Shown in pieces: positions 1 through 7,905 of a stretch of DNA of 64,000 bases. The notes beneath the pieces are model-generated. The model was not told the origin of the DNA and made no database searches. It worked only from the letters and a program-made list of their open reading frames with translations. This stretch comes from Rhynchopus euleeides (Eukaryota > Euglenozoa > Diplonemea > Diplonemida > Diplonemidae), in the NCBI GenBank assembly GCA_963210315.1, contig OY723292.1, positions 1,922,001-1,986,000 of the forward strand, written 5' to 3'. Both the position numbers and the translations under genes were made by a program. Numbering within the stretch: position 1 is the first letter of the stretch; each line of letters opens with the position of its first letter.

Positions 1-618
1 TGAGACGGCCTATTCCTTTTCGATCCAGCTTCCCGTGTTGGGCTTTTTCTAGATGCGACAGGGGGGAAAGGGGGTGGGGGTGGTGTGGGTTCTGCTGAGG
101 TTGTGTGCATGAATGGCCACTTCCATGCTGCGGGTCCAACAGTCCAACGGAAACAGTTTTCTCTCTGTTGTGGAGCCCCCAGGGGTCAACCCGGTTTGGC
201 CTCGTGGGGGGTGTGGTGTGGTGGTGAGGATTTTCTAAAATCTCCGAGTACCCGAGACCCTTTGGGGCACACAAGCCGGTGTGTAGGGGCGGGGCACACA
301 GCTTTTGCAGTAGAGCATGCAGATTAACGGTGAGCGGATTGCTTGTCCGAGAGCTCCTTTAGAGTAGTCTGGAGCTGCACGGGTCATTGGACAGGATGAG
401 CGAGCAGCCCCTCCCGTCCCGCCTGTCTTTTTGGTGCCGCCCTACGTGCCACTTCACACCGGTCTGGTCTAATATCAGACTGTGCGCAACACAGGCATGT
501 CTGGTTGACGAATCAGAGCTGCTCAGTAGTGTTCCTCGTTGCATGGGAGGTCGGAGGCACTCGACCCCACCCTCTGTCTTAGGGACCCACCAGCACAGGA
601 CGGGAAGAGAGGGGAACA
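1..618. other. Upstream region of first WD40 gene; no gene recognised
   Basis: I see no convincing gene here; the short open frames overlap one another on both strands. A stretch near 395-440 (GAGCAGCCCCTCCC followed by CCGCCTGTCTTTTTGGTGCCGCCCT) resembles the leaders in front of the WD40 genes at 27481, 30645 and 45396. It may therefore be part of a 5' leader or promoter kept in the whole family. G-rich runs occur at 60-85. Confidence 0.4.
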
Positions 619-1749
619 ATGGATGTGTCGGTGCGGCATGTCGACAGCGGGCGCAGCTGTATCGTCGGTGTTCCGGACGGCGGGACCGTGCTCAGCCTGA
701 AGGCGGATGCGCTCAAGGAGATGTTCGCGAGTTCCTTCAACGCAGACCGCGAGGCTGCAGGGCTGACTGTACGCATCGAAGGGTGTGACGAGGATCTGGA
801 CGATGTAGAGTGCGTTGCCGACACGGGTCTGGAGGACGGGGATGGTGTGCAGCTGGTGCGGCGATGGCCGTGCGTCAAGGCGCCAGCAGTCTACAACAGT
901 GCCCAACGCGAGAAGGTGCGCAGCGTCTCACTGTCGAGGTGTGGCACGCTGTGTTCAGTCAGCTATAGGTCAGGGCACATCACTGTGTTTGACACCAGGA
1001 CTGCTGATGTGGTGGCGGTCCTCACACAAGGGGATAAGAACATTGGGCCCACTGCGTTCTCAGTCTGTGGGACGTGGCTGGCAACGTGCTCACATGACAG
1101 CACGATCTGTGTGTGGCTGACAGCAACGTGGGAACAGGTGTGGTGTCTAGAGGAGCACGACGCAGCACTGTTTAGTGCAGGGTGGACACACTGTGGACGT
1201 CTCGTGTCGGGTGACCGAGACGGGAAGGTGCGTGTGTGGGACTTGGAGGGCACACCAAGCGCCACAGTGCTGGAGGGGCACAACGGTACTGTTTTTGAGA
1301 TTGCAGTGTCAACTACGAGGATTTTCACCGCGTCAAGGGACAGGACCATCGGTGTGCATAGCATCAGCACCCTCACCCACACCGACACCCTGTGTGAGCA
1401 CACTGACGAGGTGCATCAGGGCATCGCCCTGATCAACGATGAGCAGCACTTGGTGTCGTGCTCTTTCGACAATTCTCTGAAGGTGTGGTGTACAACCACC
1501 CTCAGCTGTATCCGTACTGTGCCCTTGTCAGGCGATGTCTGCTCCATTGCAGTGTCTGCGCCAGGTGATGTGATGACAGTGTTCTTTGAGACTCACACCG
1601 AGTTGTTCAACCTCAGCACCTTGCAGTGCTTTGGAGACGTGGAGTCAGAGGGCCTGGTTTCTTCCCTTAGTCCGTGTGGGAGGTGGGTCTTCACAACCTG
1701 CCTCTCTTCTGTGAAAGTGCATGCCGTAGGACATTCCGTGTGTGCGTGA
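619..1749 (+). CDS. Ubiquitin-like domain plus WD40 repeat protein
   Basis: This is a 376-aa single-exon frame. Residues 1-82 have the beta-grasp pattern of ubiquitin-like domains: a start like MDVSVRHVDSG, a helix around SLKADALKEMF, and a C-terminal strand GLEDGDGVQLVRR. From about residue 90 there are six to seven WD40 blades, with motifs such as FSVCGTWLATCSHDSTICVW, GDRDGKVRVWDLEG and SCSFDNSLKVW. The WD40 part resembles the B-box proteins at 30645 and 45396, down to the tail phrase SPCGRWVFTT. WD40 propellers are interaction platforms, and a UBL-propeller fusion suggests a ubiquitin- or proteasome-linked adaptor, but that is inference. The ATG at 619 is the only one that keeps the UBL strand. 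Confidence 0.85.
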   Translation: MDVSVRHVDSGRSCIVGVPDGGTVLSLKADALKEMFASSFNADREAAGLTVRIEGCDEDLDDVECVADTGLEDGDGVQLVRRWPCVKAPAVYNSAQREKVRSVSLSRCGTLCSVSYRSGHITVFDTRTADVVAVLTQGDKNIGPTAFSVCGTWLATCSHDSTICVWLTATWEQVWCLEEHDAALFSAGWTHCGRLVSGDRDGKVRVWDLEGTPSATVLEGHNGTVFEIAVSTTRIFTASRDRTIGVHSISTLTHTDTLCEHTDEVHQGIALINDEQHLVSCSFDNSLKVWCTTTLSCIRTVPLSGDVCSIAVSAPGDVMTVFFETHTELFNLSTLQCFGDVESEGLVSSLSPCGRWVFTTCLSSVKVHAVGHSVCA

Positions 1750-2024
1750 GGGTAGGCATCCTGTTATGATTCCGTGCTTGTCGTGCACTGCCTTGCTCCT
1801 TGCCTCCCAGAACACCCCCTGGCCCTGCTGGTTAGAGGCATCATACTGCATCTGAGGTACGACTGCTTACCTTCCGAAGCACGCCGCATCATCTTTGTGT
1901 ATTGGATGAATGCGATACTCGTTGGGGCTGGCCTCACATTTTTACTGTTTGTGTTTTTGTACCAAACGCACCGTGCTTCTGGAAAGCGTTCAGATCTAAA
2001 ATTTTACACAAATTTTACACGGTA

Positions 2025-2608
2025 CAGTCTGGCTAATAATGAATGTTATGGGGGCCAAAATGTTATGAACCGGGGTTTCTCAGAAATCGGGAATTTAATT
2101 ATTTTTAACATTTTTATTTTTAACATTTTCAAAAATGTTATGGGCTTGGCGTTTTTTTGGTGGCTCGGTAGCGAAAATTTCCGTGACATTTGCTCGATCC
2201 TGCGACCCACACACACCCACCAGCTCTCTGTGGGGCTTGGGTGCAGATTGGTGGCATCAGCGGGCTCTAGCGGAACCCCCCGCTTCTGGTACCGAGCGAC
2301 CGATGACACTGCCCAAGATGATGAGGTGATCTGGAGGACAGTCAGAGCACTCGGCACACTTTCTTCAGGTGCCAGATGGCTGCAGAGGGCCAGGAGAAGC
2401 TCGATGAGCTCGATCGGCAGGGGAGAACGGGTGCGAGGGTCGGGCTGACCCCCCTTGGGTGGGCCCCACCCCCCACGCGCCCGATCTAACTCCAATTAAT
2501 TAAAACACCGAATTTAAATGTTATGGGAAAATGTTATGATTCCGAGGTCCCGGCGAATTAATTATCTTTATTTATTTTGCCTTGTAACAATCATTATTAG
2601 CCAGACTG
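2025..2608. mobile_element. MITE with TA duplication and 20+ bp TIRs
   Basis: The ends are inverted copies of CAGTCTGGCTAATAATGA, extending to about 24 bp with mismatches. They are flanked by TA at 2023-2024 and 2609-2610. A second copy with the same interior lies at 49007-50546, where it is interrupted by a hAT element. The interior encodes no transposase. The TA duplication fits the Tc1/mariner superfamily, but TIRs alone cannot settle the class. Confidence 0.8.
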
Positions 2609-2666
2609 TATGGTGACGATCGGTCCAATTAACCTCCAATTAGCCTCCAATTATTTTTTTTTACGA

Positions 2667-2798
2667 TTAAGCACACTCGTGTGAGCGGAAAGCGCCCCAC
2701 CACAGCTGCAACCAAACGTGCTCTATACACTAACCCCACCCTTCATCAGGCTCAGGGTGTGATCAGTTCAGGGTTTTGTGTGTAGAAGCGTCAACGCA
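2667..2798 (+). repeat. A1 terminal repeat of element 1
   Basis: It matches A2 at 7114-7246 nearly base for base. It opens with the imperfect stem GCACACTCGTGTGAGC and closes with the palindromic core GCGTCAACGC (2788-2797). The core is probably the recombinase crossover site, because it also joins A to B in every related element in the window. Confidence 0.88.
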
Positions 2799-2857
2799 TC
2801 AAACTATCAAGCAGGCGAGAGAATCAAGAGGGGAGCAAGAGTGACAGAAGCGGACAG

Positions 2858-3070
2858 AGTACGCCGAGCTGCGTGTATAGGAGAGGAACAGAACGGGCTG
2901 AGGGAGTACGCCGAGCTGCGTGTATAGGAGAGGAACAGAAACTACGCCGAGCTGCGTGTATAGGAGAGAAACAGAAACTACGCCGAGCTGCGTGAATAGG
3001 AGAGGAACAGAAACTACGCCGAGCTGCGTGAATAGGAGAGGAACAGTAACTACGCCGAGCTGCGTAACAG
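2858..3070 (+). repeat. 36-bp tandem repeats in the element 1 leader
   Basis: About six units of roughly 36 bp, each starting TACGCCGAGCTGCGTG, run up to the gag start codon. The unit length is a multiple of three, so the gag frame stays open through them; the repeats are more likely untranslated leader than protein. Leaders of elements 2, B and C carry their own unrelated tandem arrays in the same position. Confidence 0.85.
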
Positions 3071-3075
3071 AGAAG

Positions 3076-4146
3076 ATGGCCACTCTGGATTGGGACACCC
3101 TGAGGGTTCCCGACCCCGCCCACCCCGACAACGAGCCAGCAGAGCGTCGCCCCGAGTGCATATTCGAAACGTGCAATACTACACACACAGCCAGGACCGC
3201 ATTCAGCTGCCACGACTGCGGTGGGACCACGGTCAGGACGTGCTTGAGAGAGCACATCCCGGCGCACGTCGTCCCCGAATGGCTCGAGGGCGCAGGGGAC
3301 AGGGGCTGGGTGTGCCCCGAGTGCGCATGGGTCCGGCAGGCAGTCGACGAGGAGACCGCGGCGGACCTGGCAGCAGCGACGGGCGAGCTAGGCGAGGACG
3401 GGGAGTACAGCGAGGCGGACAGCCAGAGTGGCACGGGCCTCCAGCACAGGGACGCACACCACCCCGCCGACTCGAACACCGATCTCCGCGTGGCGAACTC
3501 GCTGGAGTACCTGCTGAAATTGACAGGCCGGCTGGAGAAGGAACAGAAGGAGCTGAAGAAGACCGTGGAGACGCAGGCGAAGCAGATCGCCACCCTGCAG
3601 AAGGCGCTGCAGCGGACGGAGGCCGAGCTGCCCGCCGATTTCTCCGCCCACATCGTGTCGACCTGGGGATCGTCGATCGCCACTGTCCCCGGACGCAGGT
3701 TGGTGAAAGCTGAGGTATCCCGGGTTTTCCGACAGGCGGAGCTCAGCGATGCCCCGAGCTCACCAGACTGGCAACACCAGCTCATCCAGGCCTTCGACGC
3801 TCTGTTTCAGACAATGGGACTGATCCGCGACGACGATGATCCGGATCGCTTTACCGAGGCCCTCCACAAGACAATCGTCGTTATGAACTCGCACTTTCTC
3901 CTGAAGGGGCGCGCGGGCGCCCGCCTCTACCTGGCAAAGGCGAAGATTATGGACCCAGCGAAGTACGATGCGGTGACACACGGGCGCCTACTCCGGGAGG
4001 GGCGGGCCACGCAGGACGACACACAGGAGAGGCGGGCCGCGTTTCAGGAGCGGTTCCTGCAGGAGCGTAACACGCAGGACCGCCCCGCGCCCTACTCGGG
4101 AAAGGGCCATCACAAAGGACGGGGGGGGAAAGGCAAGCGACAGTGA
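3076..4146 (+). CDS. Gag-like ORF1 protein of element 1
   Basis: This 356-aa protein starts at the ATG right after the leader repeats (MATLDWDT). Residues about 27-80 hold a cysteine/histidine cluster (CIFETCNTTH, SCHDCGG, RTCLREH, VCPEC) that looks like a RING/PHD-type treble clef, not the CCHC knuckle usual in Gag. Residues about 140-180 form a predicted coiled coil (LEKEQKELKKTVETQAKQ), followed by a helical region and a very basic glycine-rich tail (GKGHHKGRGGKGKRQ) suited to nucleic acid binding. The stop TGA is followed by C and the same frame stays open into the recombinase. A run of eight G at about 4121-4128 precedes the stop. Its role as Gag is inferred from position and composition. 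Confidence 0.8.
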   Translation: MATLDWDTLRVPDPAHPDNEPAERRPECIFETCNTTHTARTAFSCHDCGGTTVRTCLREHIPAHVVPEWLEGAGDRGWVCPECAWVRQAVDEETAADLAAATGELGEDGEYSEADSQSGTGLQHRDAHHPADSNTDLRVANSLEYLLKLTGRLEKEQKELKKTVETQAKQIATLQKALQRTEAELPADFSAHIVSTWGSSIATVPGRRLVKAEVSRVFRQAELSDAPSSPDWQHQLIQAFDALFQTMGLIRDDDDPDRFTEALHKTIVVMNSHFLLKGRAGARLYLAKAKIMDPAKYDAVTHGRLLREGRATQDDTQERRAAFQERFLQERNTQDRPAPYSGKGHHKGRGGKGKRQ

Positions 4147-7001
4147 CTCCCCGACACCAGCAGGGGACGCCCGCGGGCCACGACCCTCCCCCCCGCCGCG
4201 GTAGTGTATGTGAAGGCAGTACCATCTGCCCCCCCGTCAACAAGAGGACGCCCCCGCAAGACCGAGACGAGCGTGACCCCGGAGGAAGCAACCACCATTC
4301 GCCAGGAACTGCAACACACCCTGGCCCAAGCCCTCGCACCCACATACTGGGGGGCCCTCCGCCGCACATACGACAGGTACTCGCAGTTCCGGGAAGGGTG
4401 GATGAAAGCGGAGAGGCGAACACTGCCACACGACGAAGGGGCGGTGCTGTGGGTCACGAAGCAACGGAAGGACGGGCTATCAGTGCAGTCCGCCCTCCAG
4501 TACCTCAACAACCTTGCAGCAGCACTCAGACGCTTCGCAGCGTTCCCCCTCGACGGAAAACAAATTGTGGCGGACTACAGGCGGGCGCTGAAACGGGGAG
4601 GAGCACTACGACCACTGAAGCAAGCAGAACCAGCAACAGCCCACAACATCCGGGAGGCGCTAGCGAAGGAGCCACGTCCCCTCGTGAAACTGCTGCTCGG
4701 CATCATGTGGGGGGGTGCGGCAAGGGCCTCGGACGCACTGCGCTTGGATGTGAAGGACGTCACAGCGGAAAAGCGCAGCGAGCCGATATACGTGCGCTGG
4801 ACCCAGTCGAAGGCGGACCCCTTCCACATGGGTCACATCACAGGGATCTCCCTGCCGAAGGACCTACACCGTATCCTCCGACACCGCCTCCGCAGGGCGC
4901 GCAGAGCAGGAGAGACGAGACTGTTCCCGGCGGACGTCACCTACCGGACCGTGGTAAAAGCCGTCAAGCGGGCACGGAGGGGGCTCACGGCACACTCTCT
5001 GCGGAGGGGGGCACTCACACAGCTTGCGCGAAAGAACGTTCCACTGGAGGAGGTGCGCCTCCTCTCGAGACACGCGACGGTCGACGGTGTGATGCGTTAC
5101 GTATCAGCGGCGGAAAACGCACACGCGCGCGAGACAGCACAGGTGTCGGCGAAGATCGAGTGGTGAAGAAAAAACGACAGCAAGGGGGGACGACGCGCAC
5201 ACAGCCAAAACCCCTGACAGCAACCCACTTCCCGGGGACCACGAGGCTGTTCGCAGCGCGCCGCTACTACGAAGATGCCACATCCGACGAAGCCGCGTCC
5301 GACCCACCACCCAGTGATGAGGAAGCGTGGAGCGAGGTGGATAGCGCAGAGTCGTACGGTCCGGGTGTCGAGGACCTCTACGGGGAGGACTTGGGTGTGT
5401 GCACGGGGGGGAAGGTGATACGGCCAGCCAACGCGAAGACGGAGCTGTCGGAGGAAGAGGACTACATCGCGGAGATCTGCACCTCGCGCCTCAATCTCAA
5501 GGAACTGCGACGGTTGGACAGCGAGGGTGAACTGACGGGGGTCTTGGACCTCATCACCAAGCCAGCCGCTTTCGCTGACGCACTGCTTCCCGAGGCCCGC
5601 CAAGAACTACGTAAAACGGGGAGGAAGGTATCACGCCACATGTTGCACCACCTGGACACCTTGGTTGAGTATGGCGTCCTGACGGAGGCGGATGCACACC
5701 CGTACCTCACGCTGCCAGCGTTCACCGTGTCCAAGAAGTCTGGGGGCCAACGTTTCATCGTCGACGCAAGGCGGCTAAATGCACTGATGACACGCCCACC
5801 GGACATGCGTTTGCAGGACATCACGGAGGTGACACAGCGAGTGGCCGCGGCGAGCTGGGTGGTGATGGCAGATGCACGCAGCTGGTTCTACCAGTTCCCC
5901 GTACACAAGGAGATCCAACGCTATTTCGAAGTGCGCCTAGGCGGGGAGAGAAAGACATTCGTGAAGACCTTCCTGACTGTCATGTGCATGGGGTGGTCAC
6001 ATTCCCCGGCAATCGCGAACCGCAGCGCACGCGTGCTGCTCCCGCCAGAGCACGGAATAGTCTGGATTGACAACTTCATCGCTGTCGGAGACTCCCTACC
6101 AGAGGCACAGGCGAGGTACGCCGACTTCATCAGCCGCTGCGAGAAGGTGGGGGCCGCCCTGAACTTCGACGACACACAACACGGCGTGCCGCTGCAGGAC
6201 TTCACAGTGTTCGGGATCCACTTCGACCTGACGCGACACCGTTTCCACATGGACACAGCCTGGGTGCAAAAAGTCCTCGGACGGGAAGAGTACAAGGAAG
6301 TCGTCAACGGCCACACGACACCACGCAGGGCGTTCAGAGTATTCGGGTCTTTCGTCTGGCAGTCGTATGTGATGCGGACACCGATGTGTTACATGCCAGC
6401 CGTGTTGTCCTTCGTGCGGCGCATCGCGAAGCAGACGCACTCAAACAACGCCCGATGGGACTCCAGGGTCGCAGTACCTCCGTCGGTGCAGGCGGAGACA
6501 GTGGCGCGGGCACGCCTCATCGAGGACAACGAGTGGTATACGCCGCAGAACCCGCCACCGACCATTGAGCTCTGGACAGACGCGTCATCCACGGCGTGGG
6601 CGGCGGTGCTCGTGCTGCCGGGAGGGGAGTCAGTGTCCCAAGGGGCGTTCGAAGGGAGCGACGCGGACACGAACATCTTCCTGAAGGAAGCGTATGCAGT
6701 GTGGCAGGGGGTGCGCATGATGCAGCGTGTGAGGGAGGCAAGCGTAACCTGCCACATAGACAACCTCGGCCTGGTGTTCGCGCTCCGGAAGGGCCACTGC
6801 GCCAACTACCGAGGCAACCTCCTGCTGCAGGAGATATACACAACAGCGCGCCGCCAGCAGATACGACTTATTCCACACTGGGTTGCGACCCACGACCAAC
6901 GCGCAGACGCGTACACGCGAGGGACGCAGGCCACACACCCCGTGGAGTTGCCACCAGTGTCGATGCCACCTACACTTTTACCAGCGCGCCCGCCTCGTTG
7001 A
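4143..7001 (+). CDS. Reverse transcriptase and RNase H of element 1 (-1 frame to gag)
   Basis: The frame is open from upstream of the gag stop to 7001, in -1 relative to gag and the recombinase. The first ~380 residues are proline-rich, without recognisable domains, and mirror the overlapping YR gene. RT follows from about nt 5460: SKKSGGQRFIVDARRLN, motif A ADARSWFYQF (Asp codon 5871) and motif C WIDNF (6063-6077), with Asn where the second catalytic Asp is expected. RNase H has WTDASS (Asp codon 6579), KEAYAV (Glu), HIDNLG (Asp) and ADAYTRG (Asp), the complete DEDD set. Translation as Gag-Pol through a -1 shift at the G8 tract is a reasonable model but unproven. Confidence 0.88.
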   Translation: MTPRHQQGTPAGHDPPPRRGSVCEGSTICPPVNKRTPPQDRDERDPGGSNHHSPGTATHPGPSPRTHILGGPPPHIRQVLAVPGRVDESGEANTATRRRGGAVGHEATEGRAISAVRPPVPQQPCSSTQTLRSVPPRRKTNCGGLQAGAETGRSTTTTEASRTSNSPQHPGGASEGATSPRETAARHHVGGCGKGLGRTALGCEGRHSGKAQRADIRALDPVEGGPLPHGSHHRDLPAEGPTPYPPTPPPQGAQSRRDETVPGGRHLPDRGKSRQAGTEGAHGTLSAEGGTHTACAKERSTGGGAPPLETRDGRRCDALRISGGKRTRARDSTGVGEDRVVKKKRQQGGTTRTQPKPLTATHFPGTTRLFAARRYYEDATSDEAASDPPPSDEEAWSEVDSAESYGPGVEDLYGEDLGVCTGGKVIRPANAKTELSEEEDYIAEICTSRLNLKELRRLDSEGELTGVLDLITKPAAFADALLPEARQELRKTGRKVSRHMLHHLDTLVEYGVLTEADAHPYLTLPAFTVSKKSGGQRFIVDARRLNALMTRPPDMRLQDITEVTQRVAAASWVVMADARSWFYQFPVHKEIQRYFEVRLGGERKTFVKTFLTVMCMGWSHSPAIANRSARVLLPPEHGIVWIDNFIAVGDSLPEAQARYADFISRCEKVGAALNFDDTQHGVPLQDFTVFGIHFDLTRHRFHMDTAWVQKVLGREEYKEVVNGHTTPRRAFRVFGSFVWQSYVMRTPMCYMPAVLSFVRRIAKQTHSNNARWDSRVAVPPSVQAETVARARLIEDNEWYTPQNPPPTIELWTDASSTAWAAVLVLPGGESVSQGAFEGSDADTNIFLKEAYAVWQGVRMMQRVREASVTCHIDNLGLVFALRKGHCANYRGNLLLQEIYTTARRQQIRLIPHWVATHDQRADAYTRGTQATHPVELPPVSMPPTLLPARPPR
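4147..5166 (+). CDS. Tyrosine recombinase of element 1, same frame as gag after one TGA
   Basis: The frame is open from the codon after the gag stop (4144-4146) to 5166. There is no ATG until about 4399, already inside the domain, so expression by stop readthrough or reinitiation is likely. The catalytic set of the family is visible: Arg in WGGAARASDALRLD, His and Arg in HSLRRG (His codon 4993, Arg codon 5002), His in LSRHAT (codon 5071) and Tyr in VMRYV (codon 5098). Family knowledge: these enzymes join a circular DNA intermediate to the genome. The N-terminal part (TIRQELQHTLAQAL, YWGALRRTYDRYSQF) fits a core-binding SAM-like domain. The gene is fully overlapped by the RT frame. Confidence 0.9.
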   Translation, partial: LPDTSRGRPRATTLPPAAVVYVKAVPSAPPSTRGRPRKTETSVTPEEATTIRQELQHTLAQALAPTYWGALRRTYDRYSQFREGWMKAERRTLPHDEGAVLWVTKQRKDGLSVQSALQYLNNLAAALRRFAAFPLDGKQIVADYRRALKRGGALRPLKQAEPATAHNIREALAKEPRPLVKLLLGIMWGGAARASDALRLDVKDVTAEKRSEPIYVRWTQSKADPFHMGHITGISLPKDLHRILRHRLRRARRAGETRLFPADVTYRTVVKAVKRARRGLTAHSLRRGALTQLARKNVPLEEVRLLSRHATVDGVMRYVSAAENAHARETAQVSAKIEW

Positions 7002-7039
7002 GAACGAGACGGACACGTCCCTCCGGATGAGGGTCCTGG

Positions 7040-7302
7040 TGTAGAAGCGTCAACGCAACAAACAAAAGGAAATTCATCAGAGCGGTTGTAGCTGTGAAGT
7101 GATAGGGCGCTTTTTAAGCACACTCGTGTGAGCGGAAAGCGCCCCACCACAGCTGCAACCAAACGTGCTCTATACACTAACCCCACCCTTCATCAGGCTC
7201 AGGGTGTGATCAGTTCAGGGTTTTGTGTGTAGAAGCGTCAACGCAACAAACAAAAGGAAATTCATCAGAGCGGTTGTAGCTGTGAAGTGATAGGGCGCTT
7301 TT
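7040..7302 (+). repeat. B1-A2-B2 terminal block of element 1
   Basis: B1 runs 7040-7113, A2 7114-7230 and B2 7229-7302. Both B copies begin with TGTAGAAGCGTCAACGCA and end TGATAGGGCGCTTTT. A small hairpin, CCCTCCGGATGAGGG (7019-7033), and the string AGGGTCCT lie just upstream of B1. AGGGTCCT is also found before B1 in element 2 and element B. Confidence 0.9.
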
Positions 7303-7475
7303 CGTGGGAAAAAAATCCACGATCGCCACGATCGTGGCTCCAATTAGCTAATTGGAATAATTGGAGGGGAAATTCCGTTGGGATCTCCGGAGGTCCTAGG
7401 CATGGGCCCCCAAACATATTTTTCATAAACATATATATTTTTGCCAAAAATATGTTTCATTTTCGCATAAAAAAA
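7303..7475. other. AT-rich spacer between element 1 and hAT
   Basis: The stretch holds CCTAGGCAT followed by CCCCCAAACATATTT near 7397-7420. A reverse-complement relative occurs at about 26186-26212. It may be the outer end of the hAT or of another element. No gene is seen. Confidence 0.35.
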
Positions 7476-7905
7476 CATGGTTTTCAACAGATCTTTACGA
7501 AGATGTTGGCTGGAAAACGGCTTTTTTAAAGATCTTTGTAAAATTTTCAATTTTCCTAAGATCTTGGTATTTTTTACTAAGATCTTAGCTAAGATCTTAG
7601 TTTTTCCCCCATATTCCTTGTTGACTGACTGGAGATACACTCCCTGACGAGGCCCAGGACGATTTTTCCTGCCGGCAGCGTACGACACAATGCACGGCGT
7701 CAGCAAACATATACTGACTGAGAGCGGTTGCGGCTGAACGGTGTTGTGACTGCATTTCATAGCTTACCTTCTCCCCCACAAATCCCTCCTGATCGCAATC
7801 TGTGCCTGTTCCTGAGTGTGTCTTGCTGTCGCCGATGAGCTGCTTGCCGCAAACCCCACCCCAACATGCCTCGCCACAATCATCATCCACAAAGCCAGGG
7901 CCATC

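Larger units (their letters stand above)
2667..7302 (+). mobile_element. YR retrotransposon, element 1 (complete, split direct repeats)
   Basis: This 4.64-kb element has the layout A1 (2667-2798), tandem leader, gag, tyrosine recombinase, RT/RNase H, B1 (7040-7113), A2 (7114-7230), B2 (7229-7302). The A copies and the B copies are almost identical to each other. A1-body-B1-A2-B2 is the split direct repeat pattern known from PAT, Ngaro, TOC3 and Kangaroo elements, which integrate with a tyrosine recombinase and normally make no target duplication. All three coding regions are open, so the element looks recently active. It sits directly next to the MITE at 2025-2608 and a hAT element starting near 7476. 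Confidence 0.92.

Noticed and set aside
4143-5163. N-terminal ~340 residues of the RT frame as a separate protein
   Set aside because: Proline-rich mirror of the overlapping recombinase; no domain. Kept only as a possible linker of a frameshift product.
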